A stretch of 64,000 bases of DNA from a bacterium (GTDB lineage: Bacteria; Oederibacteriota; CAKKQC01), in contig CAKKQC010000063.1 in the NCBI GenBank assembly GCA_919901855.1, forward strand, positions 1-64,000, read 5' to 3'. The notes beneath the pieces are model-generated. The model saw only the letters and a list, made by a program, of their open reading frames with translations. It did no database searches and was not told the DNA's origin. The translations under genes and the position numbers were made by a program. This document shows, piece by piece, positions 25,221-34,281 of this stretch. Numbering within the stretch: position 1 is the first letter of the stretch; each line of letters opens with the position of its first letter.

Positions 25221-25226
25221 ATCATA
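25221..25226 (-). promoter_or_regulatory. -10 box TATGAT upstream of the prepilin gene
   Basis: On the minus strand TATGAT ends 9 bases before the ATG at 25211. Without a Shine-Dalgarno sequence this predicts a leader of only a few bases. Confidence 0.45.
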
Positions 25227-25239
25227 GCATGCCGCCGGG

Positions 25240-26133
25240 TCACAGCCCGTGCCGGCGCCCCAGCCTCTCCAGCGCCCGGCGCGACCGGCGGTAGGCGTCC
25301 ATGATCCTCGGCACCTGGCCGACGTCCACGCCCACCCAGCCGTCGAATCCCACGCGCTTCAGCGCGAGCATGACGCCGTCCCAGTCGATCGACCCATCGC
25401 CGATCGCGCGGTGCTCGTTCGTGAGGCTGTCGTTGTCGGAGGCATGCACGTACTTGATCGCCCGGCCCAGCTTCATGATCGAGAGCGGCAGGATCTCCTT
25501 CTGCCCGTACTGGTGGCCGGTGTCGAGGACGACGCCGAACCCCTTCGGACCGACCGCCTCGATCAGCCGCAGCATGGCGTCCGTGTTCGAGACCATCTCA
25601 CCCACGCGCGGCTCGACGAGCAGCGTGAGGCCGCGCGCATTCGCCGCCCGCTTGCACCTGCGCATGGAATCCGTGAGCGCCTCCCACTGCCGGGCCCACG
25701 AGAAGCCCTTGGGCACCCGGACGACGTACCGCTCGTTGAACCGGACCATCTTCTTGTAGGGCGCCGTCCCCCGGAACTCGAGCGGCGGGGTGAAGCTGTC
25801 GATCTGGACCGTGGGCGCCCGGAAGAACGCGGCGAGATCCGCCCCGATCTCGAATAGATCGATGGCATGCCGGCGTTTCCGCGCGTCGAGGCTCACGAGA
25901 TCCGGGAGAACCGGACAGAAGTTGATGATCCTGAGGTTGAGGTCCGAGCACAGAGCCTTGAGCTCATGCCGGTCGCGCCAGACTTCCTTGAGGTTCTGCT
26001 CGCGGACGCCCTCGAGCTCCCCCGCGGTGAACCCCATGGCGGCCATCTCGGCCAAAGCCTTCCGGGTTTTGGCCGGCGTGGGCGGATACCCGTACCGGCT
26101 GATGGCATAGAGCCAGCAGCACGCGATCTTCAT
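25240..26133 (-). CDS. Sugar phosphate isomerase/epimerase (AP-endonuclease-like TIM barrel)
   Basis: The 297-residue protein belongs to the xylose-isomerase-like TIM-barrel family (IolE/IolH/UxaE-like). It has the metal-binding pattern LLVEPRVGEM, VVLDTGHQYG, KYVHASDND and GDGSIDWDGVM, in which Glu, Asp, His and Asp ligands are recognisable. The ATG at 26133 begins MKIACCWLYAI and overlaps the stop of a 24-residue upstream ORF as ATGA. It is divergent from a Gfo/Idh/MocA dehydrogenase, a frequent partner in inositol or sugar-acid pathways. The substrate is not known. Confidence 0.87.
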   Translation of the reverse strand: MKIACCWLYAISRYGYPPTPAKTRKALAEMAAMGFTAGELEGVREQNLKEVWRDRHELKALCSDLNLRIINFCPVLPDLVSLDARKRRHAIDLFEIGADLAAFFRAPTVQIDSFTPPLEFRGTAPYKKMVRFNERYVVRVPKGFSWARQWEALTDSMRRCKRAANARGLTLLVEPRVGEMVSNTDAMLRLIEAVGPKGFGVVLDTGHQYGQKEILPLSIMKLGRAIKYVHASDNDSLTNEHRAIGDGSIDWDGVMLALKRVGFDGWVGVDVGQVPRIMDAYRRSRRALERLGRRHGL

Positions 26134-26204
26134 GGGCGGATTCCCGGCTTCGCCCCGACGTGCTTCTCGGAGAGCGTGACGGGTCCGACCTTTGCCGTCT
26201 GCAT
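26130..26204 (-). CDS. Possible 24-residue leader ORF before the isomerase
   Basis: An ATG at 26204 opens a 24-codon ORF that ends with TGA overlapping the isomerase ATG (ATGA). Another in-frame ATG at 26216 overlaps the TATTAT box. The tiny ORF lies between the promoter and the isomerase and would couple its translation. It may be a leader peptide or the remnant tail of a lost gene. Confidence 0.35.
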   Translation of the reverse strand: MQTAKVGPVTLSEKHVGAKPGIRP

Positions 26205-26214
26205 CGTGATCTGC

Positions 26215-26220
26215 ATAATA
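26215..26220 (-). promoter_or_regulatory. -10 box TATTAT for the isomerase operon
   Basis: On the minus strand TATTAT lies 10 bases before the ATG of the 24-codon leader ORF. It faces away from the paired hairpins and the Gfo/Idh promoter in the 173-base divergent gap. Confidence 0.5.
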
Positions 26221-26243
26221 GCACCGGCCCGAGCAGGGGATGG

Positions 26244-26271
26244 CGGAGTTTCGGCGTCCGCCGAAACTCCG
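26244..26271. repeat. Perfect 13-base inverted repeat in the divergent promoter region
   Basis: CGGAGTTTCGGCG (26244-26256) and CGCCGAAACTCCG (26259-26271) are exact reverse complements separated by TC. It lies immediately upstream of a second inverted repeat and of the Gfo/Idh -10 box. Its position between two divergent promoters suggests an operator for a dimeric regulator. Confidence 0.7.
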
Positions 26272-26273
26272 AT

Positions 26274-26291
26274 GCATCCGTAAACGGATGC
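26274..26291. repeat. Perfect 8-base inverted repeat next to the Gfo/Idh -10 box
   Basis: GCATCCGT and ACGGATGC flank the dinucleotide AA. The right arm ends 3 bases before TACAAT (26294-26299), so a bound protein would cover the -35 region and block the polymerase. Confidence 0.65.
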
Positions 26292-26293
26292 GC

Positions 26294-26299
26294 TACAAT
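26294..26299 (+). promoter_or_regulatory. -10 box TACAAT, leaderless start of the Gfo/Idh gene
   Basis: TACAAT ends 7 bases before the ATG at 26307, with no ribosome binding site between. The expected transcription start coincides with the start codon. Confidence 0.55.
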
Positions 26300-26306
26300 C
26301 ACCCTC

Positions 26307-27362
26307 ATGCCAACCACATACAAGATCGCCGCGATCGGGGCCGGAAGGCCCTGGAAGACCGAGGGTGCCACCGGATTCGGGATGTCCCACCGCCACTGGA
26401 TCGGGTTCAAGTCGACCGGCCGGGCCGAGCTGGCCGCCGTCTGCGACCTCGTGCCCGAACGCTCGCAGGCTTACGCGAACGACCACAATCCCGCGGCCAA
26501 GCTGTTCACGGACTACAAGAAGATGATGGAAGAGGTGAAGCCGGACTTCGTCTGCGTCTCGCTGTGGCCCCACCTGCACGCGACCACCGTCTGTGACCTC
26601 GCCCCGTACAAGCCCAAAGGCATTCTCTGCGAGAAGCCCATGGACGTGGACTGGGACGCCGCGATGCGCATGCACCTGGCCTGCCAGACGCACGGCGTGC
26701 CGCTCATGATCCACCACCAGCGCCGGTTCAACAAGCCGTTCCTGGAGGCCAAGCGCCTGCTCGACGCCGGGGCGATCGGCAAGCTCCTCAGGCTGGAAGG
26801 CGGCTGGCACAACTTCCAGGACTCGGGCACGCACCTGATCGACATGCTCTTCAACTTCGCCGGGGATGCCGAGGCGGAGTGGGTCCTGGCCCAGGCGGAC
26901 GCCCGCGGCGGCCGCAAGGTCTTCGGCGCGCTCCAGGAGACGCACGGGATCATCACGTGGCGGTTCAAGACCGGCGTGCGGGCCACGTACTTCGGCGGGA
27001 AGGATTGGGCCGACCTCGGGTGCATCATCCGGATCACGGGTGAATCGGGCGTCATCGAGATCAACGACAAGGGCGCGCCATGGGTCCGGATACGGAAGGA
27101 CGGCGGTACGTGGGAGCATCCGGACACCGGCGGCGAGGGCATCCATGACAACGCCGCGATCGACCGGGGCATCCAGGACTTCGTGGATGCGGTGGAGAAG
27201 GGCCGGCCTCCCGTGTTGGGGAGCCAGAGCGCCATCCGTCCGACCGAAGTCATCTTCGCGGCCTACGAGTCCGCGCTGAAGCGCACGCGTATCGACCTGC
27301 CGCTTCCGCCGGGCCCCTCGGCCCTCCGCAAACTCGCGGCGGATCAGGGCGTGGAGTTCTGA
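26307..27362 (+). CDS. Gfo/Idh/MocA-family NAD(P)-dependent oxidoreductase
   Basis: The 351-residue protein has a Rossmann N-domain (IAAIGAGRPW, then CDL at the end of beta-2) and the family catalytic motif CEKPMDVDW, whose Lys is the hydride-transfer base helper. A C-terminal alpha/beta dimerisation domain contains GGWHNFQDSGTHLID with the usual Asp/His pair. These enzymes oxidise or epimerise sugars, inositols or their derivatives. It is divergent from a sugar isomerase/epimerase and convergent, with a single-base gap, with a GH140-like gene, so it likely works in plant-type polysaccharide sugar use. Confidence 0.92.
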   Translation: MPTTYKIAAIGAGRPWKTEGATGFGMSHRHWIGFKSTGRAELAAVCDLVPERSQAYANDHNPAAKLFTDYKKMMEEVKPDFVCVSLWPHLHATTVCDLAPYKPKGILCEKPMDVDWDAAMRMHLACQTHGVPLMIHHQRRFNKPFLEAKRLLDAGAIGKLLRLEGGWHNFQDSGTHLIDMLFNFAGDAEAEWVLAQADARGGRKVFGALQETHGIITWRFKTGVRATYFGGKDWADLGCIIRITGESGVIEINDKGAPWVRIRKDGGTWEHPDTGGEGIHDNAAIDRGIQDFVDAVEKGRPPVLGSQSAIRPTEVIFAAYESALKRTRIDLPLPPGPSALRKLAADQGVEF

Positions 27363-27363
27363 A

Positions 27364-28682
27364 CTAGGCCAGCCGGTCGACGACGAGAACCCGGTCGGGG
27401 CGGTCGCCGGGCGGGGTGAAGGTCCTCGCGGCGTCGGCGTCCATGCGCCCGAGCTCGATCGTCGTCCCGTCCACGGGATCCAGCCACCGCACCCGGACCA
27501 TCCGCCCGCCGAGGCGCTTGAGGTTGACGGTGACCGCCCGCGGCGTGGGGAGGTAGACGAAGGCCCACGCGCCCTCGGCGTCCCGCATGGCGCGGACGTG
27601 GTCGCCACCGGCCCCGGGATCCGAGACGAGCAGGCCCTGGTCCGCGACCCGCGTCCGCGTCGGCCGCGACGTCATCAGCGCGGCGAGGTGGCACACCTGC
27701 CGGGCCCCGGGCCGCTGAATCGCCTCGCGCCACGCGATCAGCTCGTTACCGTTGTTGACCGGCTCGCGCCCCGGCGCCCACATCTGCCAGACGAAGTGGT
27801 GGCCGTAAGTCACCCCACAGCCCCCCGCAAACACGGACCGGTAGAGCTGTTTGCGCACGTCCCAGTCGCGGAAGTACCCGTTGCGTGGATCCCATTTCGG
27901 CCACGGGTTCACGGGGTGGTCCTCGTAGTTCGGCTCCCCGTCCAGCGTCGGCTTCGGGGGTGCGAGCGCGAGGTCCCGCTCGATCCATTCCCACACGGGC
28001 ACGTCGTGCCCCCCGCCGTGGCCGCTCTGCATCATGTTGACGTCGAGCCAGGGCTCGCCGTGCAGCCACTGCGAGGAGGATGATCCGCCGGACGGGTGGT
28101 AAGTCTTGAGCGCCCGCTGGCCGCTTCCCGCGTCGATCCCGGCCGCCATCGCCCGCCACAGCGCCCGGTAGTCGTGGCCCTCGTAGACGGGGATCCGGTC
28201 ACCCCCGAGGACCCAGACGAGGTTCGTCTCCTCGCGCCAGCGGTTCCCCAGATACCGCCCCCACGCGTGCGCCTTCGCCTCGTTGAAGACCACGGGCCCG
28301 GTTCCCCACTGGCCAACGTTCACCTTGTCGCCCCAGGTCGGCAGGACGCCGACGTAGAGGCCGAGGCGGTCGGCCGACCGGATGACCCAGTCCACGTGCC
28401 GCATGTATTTCTCGTTGGGCTGTTCCGGGTCGTCGTTGACCAGGGGCTTCTCCCCGTACCGGTTCGGGGTGTGCAGCCCGTCGAACTCGGCCAGCACGAC
28501 GGCCTGGATGAGCGTGAACCGCTGGCGCGCCCGGGTGCCGAGGTACTTCGCCGCCTCGCGCCGGTCGAGCCGCTGGAAGAGCTCCCACGCCGTGTCCCCC
28601 AGCCAGAAGAACGGCTTCCCCTTGCCCGTGACCAGGATCCGGCCGTCGTTGCTGACCCCGAGCCGCGGAAGCCTGGCAGCCA

Positions 28683-28683
<1 letters not shown>
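27364..28683 (-). CDS. GH140-like glycoside hydrolase (apiosidase-like, DUF4038)
   Basis: The 439-residue protein has the DUF4038/apiosidase-like TIM barrel: [15 protein letters not shown] at the N-terminus, [12 protein letters not shown] with the likely acid/base Asp, and a [11 protein letters not shown] segment with the likely nucleophile Glu. A C-terminal beta domain covers about 350-439. GH140 removes apiose from rhamnogalacturonan II side chains; relatives act on other glycosides. No signal peptide is seen, so it may act on imported oligosaccharides. The ATG overlaps the phosphoglucomutase stop as ATGA, coupling sugar release to sugar-phosphate metabolism. Confidence 0.85.
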
Positions 28684-30335
<1,652 letters not shown>

Positions 30336-30476
30336 GGGACCTCCAGCCTACCAGACGGCCGAGCTCCTCAGGCGACCGCCAGCCCTACTTCGCCGGAGGC
30401 GGCGACACGTCCGCTAGGGTCGCGGTCGCGCCGCCGATCCGGGAGCACCGCGCCGCCTTCATGCTCCGGAATGATC

Positions 30477-31202
30477 TCACTTCTTCCCCCAGATCAGGAG
30501 GTAGGGCGAGACCCAGCGGATCGGGCCCTTCCTGAGATCCTCGTCCATCCTCGCGAGGCCCTTGCGGAATGCCTCGTCCGGGATAAGGTGCAGCGACGAG
30601 CAGGCCTTGTTCCTCCAGAGGCTGATATCCGTGAGATCCGCCTCGAAGAGCACGCGCTCCTCCGCGATCCCCCTGAACCCCGCCTTCCGCATGAGGCCCT
30701 GGATCTCGCCGTCCAGGGGGTAGCGCTCGAGCTCGTAGGGAACGGTCTCGGGGAAGTAGTTCGTCAACGGCTTCCGGCTGAGGATGATCTCGCGGTCGTC
30801 CGTGACCGTGCAGATCCGTCCGCCTGGCCGGAGCAGTCCAAGCGCCTTCGCGAAGTAGGCCATCCGGTCTCGCACGTGGTGGATGACATCCACAGTGAAG
30901 ATGAGATCGAATCCGCCTTCAGCCACGCCGGGCTCCTCGGCCGTGCCGGCCGAAAACGCCACAGACCCGCTCCGGCTCCTGGCCACCTCGAGCATCTTCG
31001 GGGCCGGATCGCCCCCCCAAGCCGCGCAGCCCGTCCGCTCCTGAAGGGCGATGATGTAGTTGCCGGTGCCGCACCCGACCTCCAACACCTTCGATCCGGC
31101 GTCGACGTTCGAATGGCCGGCCAAGGCCCGGAACACCTCGGGGTGGACCTGCCGGTACTTCGAGTAGTCGGCCGCGAGCCGGCCGTAATCCACGTCGGTC
31201 AT
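30477..31202 (-). CDS. Class I SAM-dependent methyltransferase
   Basis: The 241-residue enzyme has motif I VLEVGCGTGNY, motif II GGDPAPKMLEVA and FDLIFTVDVIHHV as the post-II region, the standard Rossmann-like methyltransferase fold of UbiE/Methyltransf_11 type. The substrate is unknown. The ATG at 31202 follows the stop of the BNR-repeat gene by seven bases and has a GAG-rich weak ribosome site, so the two are probably one transcript. About 140 bases without an obvious gene separate it from pgm. Confidence 0.88.
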   Translation of the reverse strand: MTDVDYGRLAADYSKYRQVHPEVFRALAGHSNVDAGSKVLEVGCGTGNYIIALQERTGCAAWGGDPAPKMLEVARSRSGSVAFSAGTAEEPGVAEGGFDLIFTVDVIHHVRDRMAYFAKALGLLRPGGRICTVTDDREIILSRKPLTNYFPETVPYELERYPLDGEIQGLMRKAGFRGIAEERVLFEADLTDISLWRNKACSSLHLIPDEAFRKGLARMDEDLRKGPIRWVSPYLLIWGKK

Positions 31203-31209
31203 CAGGATC

Positions 31210-33312
31210 TCACTGCCTGATCCGGTACAGCCCAACGCCGCCGGCCCACAGATCGGACGTCGCGGGGTCGAAGCGCAGAACGAGCGGCTTGCGGTAGGGC
31301 AGGTCGAGCGTGATATCGGACCAGGTCGCGCCGCCGTCGGTCGTCCTGTAGACACCGCCCGCCGTGTCCTCACCCCAGCTCACGCGCGAGAGCCAGATCG
31401 TCTCCTCGCGCCGGGGATCGATCTCGAGGCCGACGATGGCGAGGCCGTCGAAGGTCGTGAGCTTCGTCCAGGTGTCGCCGTGGTCCCGGCTCCGCCAGAG
31501 GTTCGCCCCGCCCGCGTACACGACGCCGCGCACCGAGACCGCGAGATTGAAGACCCAGCTCTCGGGGAGCGTGGTGCGCTCCCAGGTTGCCCCCGCGTCG
31601 CGGCTCCGGTGCACGCCGCCCTGCTCCCCTGTCGCGCCCCAGAACAGCCGGTTCGAGCGGGTGGGGTCCACGGCCAGCCCGTAGAACATGCGCCGGCTCG
31701 CGGGCTGCCCGGCAAGCCGCCGCCATGTCCCGCCGGCGTCGTCCGAGATGAACGCGCCGCCTCCCTCGAAGCCGTCCTCGGGATCCCCGTCGATGCCCAG
31801 GTAGAGGCGTCCGGGGCGGCTGGGATCGGCCGCAAGCGCGCGGGCGTAGCCTTCCCCCCAAACTGCATTGCGCGTCGGCCGGCGGCTCGGCAGTCCCGCG
31901 CCAGTGACGGAGAAGCTCTTCCCCCCGTCGTCGCTGAACACGATTTGATTGATCGGCCGGTCCCAGGGGGACGAGGTCGCGACCACGCGGGACCCTCCGC
32001 CGGGACGCTCGACGACGGCCACGCGCCACTGGTGCCCGCTGAGCCCGGCCGTGTATCGCCTCGGCAGGAGCTGACGCCAGCTCCCGCCTCCGTCGCCGCT
32101 CGCCATCAGTCCTTCGTCCATCGACGTCACGTACGTCTGCCCCCCCGCGAACCGGATGTCGGTCACGACGGAGATGTCCGCGCCGCGGTCGCGCTCCTCC
32201 CAGGTCTTCCCGCCGTCGCCGCTGAACGCCGGACGCCAGTTCCCGGCGATGAACAGCTCGTCGGGGTGCAGAGGATTCCGGGCCAGGCTGGACGGGGCGC
32301 TGATGTCCGGCGTCTCGCCCTCCTCCGGGAGGGTGGGGTCCGCCGCAAGATCCCGCCGGAGCGTTCGTGCCTCGCGCCAGGTCCTGCCTCCGTCGTCGGA
32401 GGCGCAGAAGAGGCCGCTCCACCCCTTCCGCGCGATGACGGCCAGGGCGTCCGCCCTGGCCGAGTGGACGGCGAGATCGCGGGCCTCGTACCCGGCGGCG
32501 ACTCCTGCACACTGGATCCACGTCGCGCCGCGGTCGGCCGACCGCCACACGCCCTCCTTACCGCAGGCGGCGTAGGCGACGCGATCGTCACCCGGAGCGA
32601 TGGCCACGCCAATCGCGGTTCCCGGGCCCTTCGGCGCGGTCCAGGTCGCGCCGCCGTCGTCACTGCGCCGGAGCCCCACGCCGGAGGCGACCAGCAGGAG
32701 ACGTCCGTCGCGCTCGGATACCGCCACCGAGTGGATCGGCGGAGGCCCGGACAGCAGCGCCCGCCAGGTTGCGCCGTGGTCGTCGCTGCGGAAGAGCCCG
32801 TTCTTCGGCGTCCCCGCGTAGAGGATGCCGGCGGCGTCCGTCGCCAGGGACCGGATGCTGACGTCGCGCACCGCCACGATCCCGAGCTTCGAGGTCGTGG
32901 CGAGCGATGTCCAGCTCCCGCCGAAGTCGGTGCTCGAGTAGAGCCCACCGGTCGTCCCGAGGTACAGGGCGCCGGGGCGCCTCCGGTCGACCGCCATCCC
33001 GTAGACGGCGTAGTTACCGAGCCCGCGGTTCGAGATGCGCCAGTTACGGCCGTGATCCGTGGATACGTAGAAGCCGTTCACGTCGCCGCCGAGGTAGACG
33101 ACGCCGTCCCGGGTGGGATCGAACGCGCAGGCCCAGTAGAATCCCCCGCCACCCCAGCCCACGGCCTGCCATGACGCCGGCCTCCCGGTGGAGCTCACCG
33201 CCGACGCGCTCCCCCGGCTCACGGCCCCCCCGCCGCACGCCGCCGGCAGGACCGCGACCAGGGCGCACAGGACCGATCGGAGGTGAGCCCCTTGCCCATC
33301 AAGTTTCGTCAC
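31210..33312 (-). CDS. BNR/sortilin-like repeat exported protein (probable lipoprotein)
   Basis: The 700-residue protein begins with a hydrophobic export signal ending in PAACGGG, a probable though imperfect lipobox. The mature part contains many S-x-D-x-G-x-T-W Asp-box motifs spaced 40-70 residues apart, the signature of BNR/VPS10-type beta-propellers. Two seven-bladed propellers would fit, as in GH74 xyloglucanases and photosystem-assembly factor-like proteins. Catalytic Asp residues cannot be assigned by eye, so binding or hydrolysis of glycans remains open. The start is GTG (33312); upstream TAAAAC and GGGGA could serve as -10 box or ribosome site. Confidence 0.82.
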   Translation of the reverse strand: MTKLDGQGAHLRSVLCALVAVLPAACGGGAVSRGSASAVSSTGRPASWQAVGWGGGGFYWACAFDPTRDGVVYLGGDVNGFYVSTDHGRNWRISNRGLGNYAVYGMAVDRRRPGALYLGTTGGLYSSTDFGGSWTSLATTSKLGIVAVRDVSIRSLATDAAGILYAGTPKNGLFRSDDHGATWRALLSGPPPIHSVAVSERDGRLLLVASGVGLRRSDDGGATWTAPKGPGTAIGVAIAPGDDRVAYAACGKEGVWRSADRGATWIQCAGVAAGYEARDLAVHSARADALAVIARKGWSGLFCASDDGGRTWREARTLRRDLAADPTLPEEGETPDISAPSSLARNPLHPDELFIAGNWRPAFSGDGGKTWEERDRGADISVVTDIRFAGGQTYVTSMDEGLMASGDGGGSWRQLLPRRYTAGLSGHQWRVAVVERPGGGSRVVATSSPWDRPINQIVFSDDGGKSFSVTGAGLPSRRPTRNAVWGEGYARALAADPSRPGRLYLGIDGDPEDGFEGGGAFISDDAGGTWRRLAGQPASRRMFYGLAVDPTRSNRLFWGATGEQGGVHRSRDAGATWERTTLPESWVFNLAVSVRGVVYAGGANLWRSRDHGDTWTKLTTFDGLAIVGLEIDPRREETIWLSRVSWGEDTAGGVYRTTDGGATWSDITLDLPYRKPLVLRFDPATSDLWAGGVGLYRIRQ

Positions 33313-33339
33313 GATCCCCGTTTTACCACGCCCGGGTGC

Positions 33340-33774
33340 TTACGCTTGCGCGTGTGGTCGCCCGTCCTCCTCCAGCAGGTGGATCCCCGGCGACTCCTCA
33401 GCGGCCGTCTGGACGTCGGCCGGCAGGTCGGTCATCTCCATGACTTCCCGGAGCTCCAGCTCGCCCCCGAGCCTCACGACCGGGCACTGGGATGCCCATT
33501 CGATCGCCTCCTCGCGCGAGTCCACGTCGATGAGCCAGAATCCCGCGATCTGGTCCCGTGCGCCCGGGAACGGTCCGTTCCGCACCTCCCGTTCGCCGTT
33601 CGTCAGCCGGACCCTGAACCCCTTCGCGGTCGGGGCCAGTCCCTCGGCCGACAACAGGCAACAGGCCTTCGTGAGTTTCTCGTTGTACCTCGCCATCTCG
33701 GCGAAGAATTCCGCGTCCGGCAGCGTCCCCTGCTCGGTCTGTTCGTCCGACTTCACTATCATCATGTATCGCAT
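33340..33774 (-). CDS. YCII-related (DGPF domain) protein
   Basis: The 144-residue alpha/beta ferredoxin-like protein starts with RYMMIVKSDEQTEQG and contains the NGPFPGARDQIAGFWLIDVDS segment of the YCII/DGPF family. Members are often encoded beside ECF sigma factors, but none is present here. The ATG at 33774 follows an excellent GGAGG site 8 bases upstream; the open frame beyond it is not protein-like. Function is unknown. It lies 27 bases upstream of the BNR lipoprotein gene on the same strand. Confidence 0.88.
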   Translation of the reverse strand: MRYMMIVKSDEQTEQGTLPDAEFFAEMARYNEKLTKACCLLSAEGLAPTAKGFRVRLTNGEREVRNGPFPGARDQIAGFWLIDVDSREEAIEWASQCPVVRLGGELELREVMEMTDLPADVQTAAEESPGIHLLEEDGRPHAQA

Positions 33775-33859
33775 GTCGATTCCTCCCCCTCCGGCCGGCT
33801 CACCACCGGCTGGCACTAGCGGTAACGCGCGGGAGGCTCCGGGGGTTCCGAGGAGGGTT

Positions 33860-34000
33860 TCAGTCGCCCTGCCGGGCGGACAATCGGCGCGGGCGCGTCT
33901 TCCGCGGCGGCGGAAGCGGGATGATTCTGTCCAACGCGAACGCGATCGCGTACGCGACGAGCAGTACGATCCCCCAGATCATGATCCCCTTCATCGGCAC
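33860..34000 (-). CDS. Tiny membrane protein (46 residues)
   Basis: The short ORF has one strong transmembrane segment (IMIWGIVLLVAYAIAFAL) followed by a Pro/Arg-rich cytoplasmic tail. A GGAGGA site precedes the GTG at 34000; ATG at 33994 is an alternative. It begins two bases after the TAG of another small membrane gene, so the two form a miniature operon. I do not recognise the family. Confidence 0.55.
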   Translation of the reverse strand: MPMKGIMIWGIVLLVAYAIAFALDRIIPLPPPRKTRPRRLSARQGD

Positions 34001-34002
34001 GG

Positions 34003-34269
34003 CTACTTCCTCCTCCTGCCCTTCGGCTCTGATCTACCGCCGCCTTCCAGTCCCCCGGCCTCGCCCACCCGTCCCAGGATCGAGAAACCGAGGATGGCAA
34101 GCAGAATGGCTATAAGCAGGGCTCCAACCAGGTGCTCGACACCCCAATCCTGCGCCGCAGACGGGAAGAACAGGCCGAGTAGCGCGGCCACCCCCATCGC
34201 CTTGGCCGCACCAATCAGAAGATCGGCCAGAGTCCTGTTCTGAAGACGCGTCAGATGCCTCAGGCTCAC
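34003..34269 (-). CDS. Small two-helix membrane protein
   Basis: The ~88-residue protein has two hydrophobic helices (around ADLLIGAAKAMGVAALLGLFF and VGALLIAILLAILGFSIL) and a Gly/Lys/Arg-rich tail. The start is taken as GTG at 34269 because a consensus TATAAT lies six bases upstream, overlapping the stop of the S41 peptidase gene, and no ribosome site is present: a leaderless mRNA. Function is unknown; it may form a pair with the tiny membrane protein downstream. Confidence 0.6.
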   Translation of the reverse strand: MSLRHLTRLQNRTLADLLIGAAKAMGVAALLGLFFPSAAQDWGVEHLVGALLIAILLAILGFSILGRVGEAGGLEGGGRSEPKGRRRK

Positions 34270-34275
34270 AACCAG

Positions 34276-34281
34276 ATTATA
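34276..34281 (-). promoter_or_regulatory. Consensus -10 box TATAAT, leaderless start of the small membrane gene
   Basis: On the minus strand TATAAT ends six bases before the GTG at 34269. It overlaps the TAA stop of the upstream S41 peptidase-kinase gene. Confidence 0.55.

Noticed and set aside
30336-30476. Possible 25-codon ORF between the methyltransferase and pgm
   Set aside because: It has no ribosome site or convincing promoter spacing, and its composition is like random GC-rich DNA. I see nothing else in this 140-base gap.
33816-34100. 94-codon minus-strand ORF over the small membrane genes
   Set aside because: Its sequence is low-complexity and lies in a different frame from the two hydrophobic small proteins, which have proper start signals.
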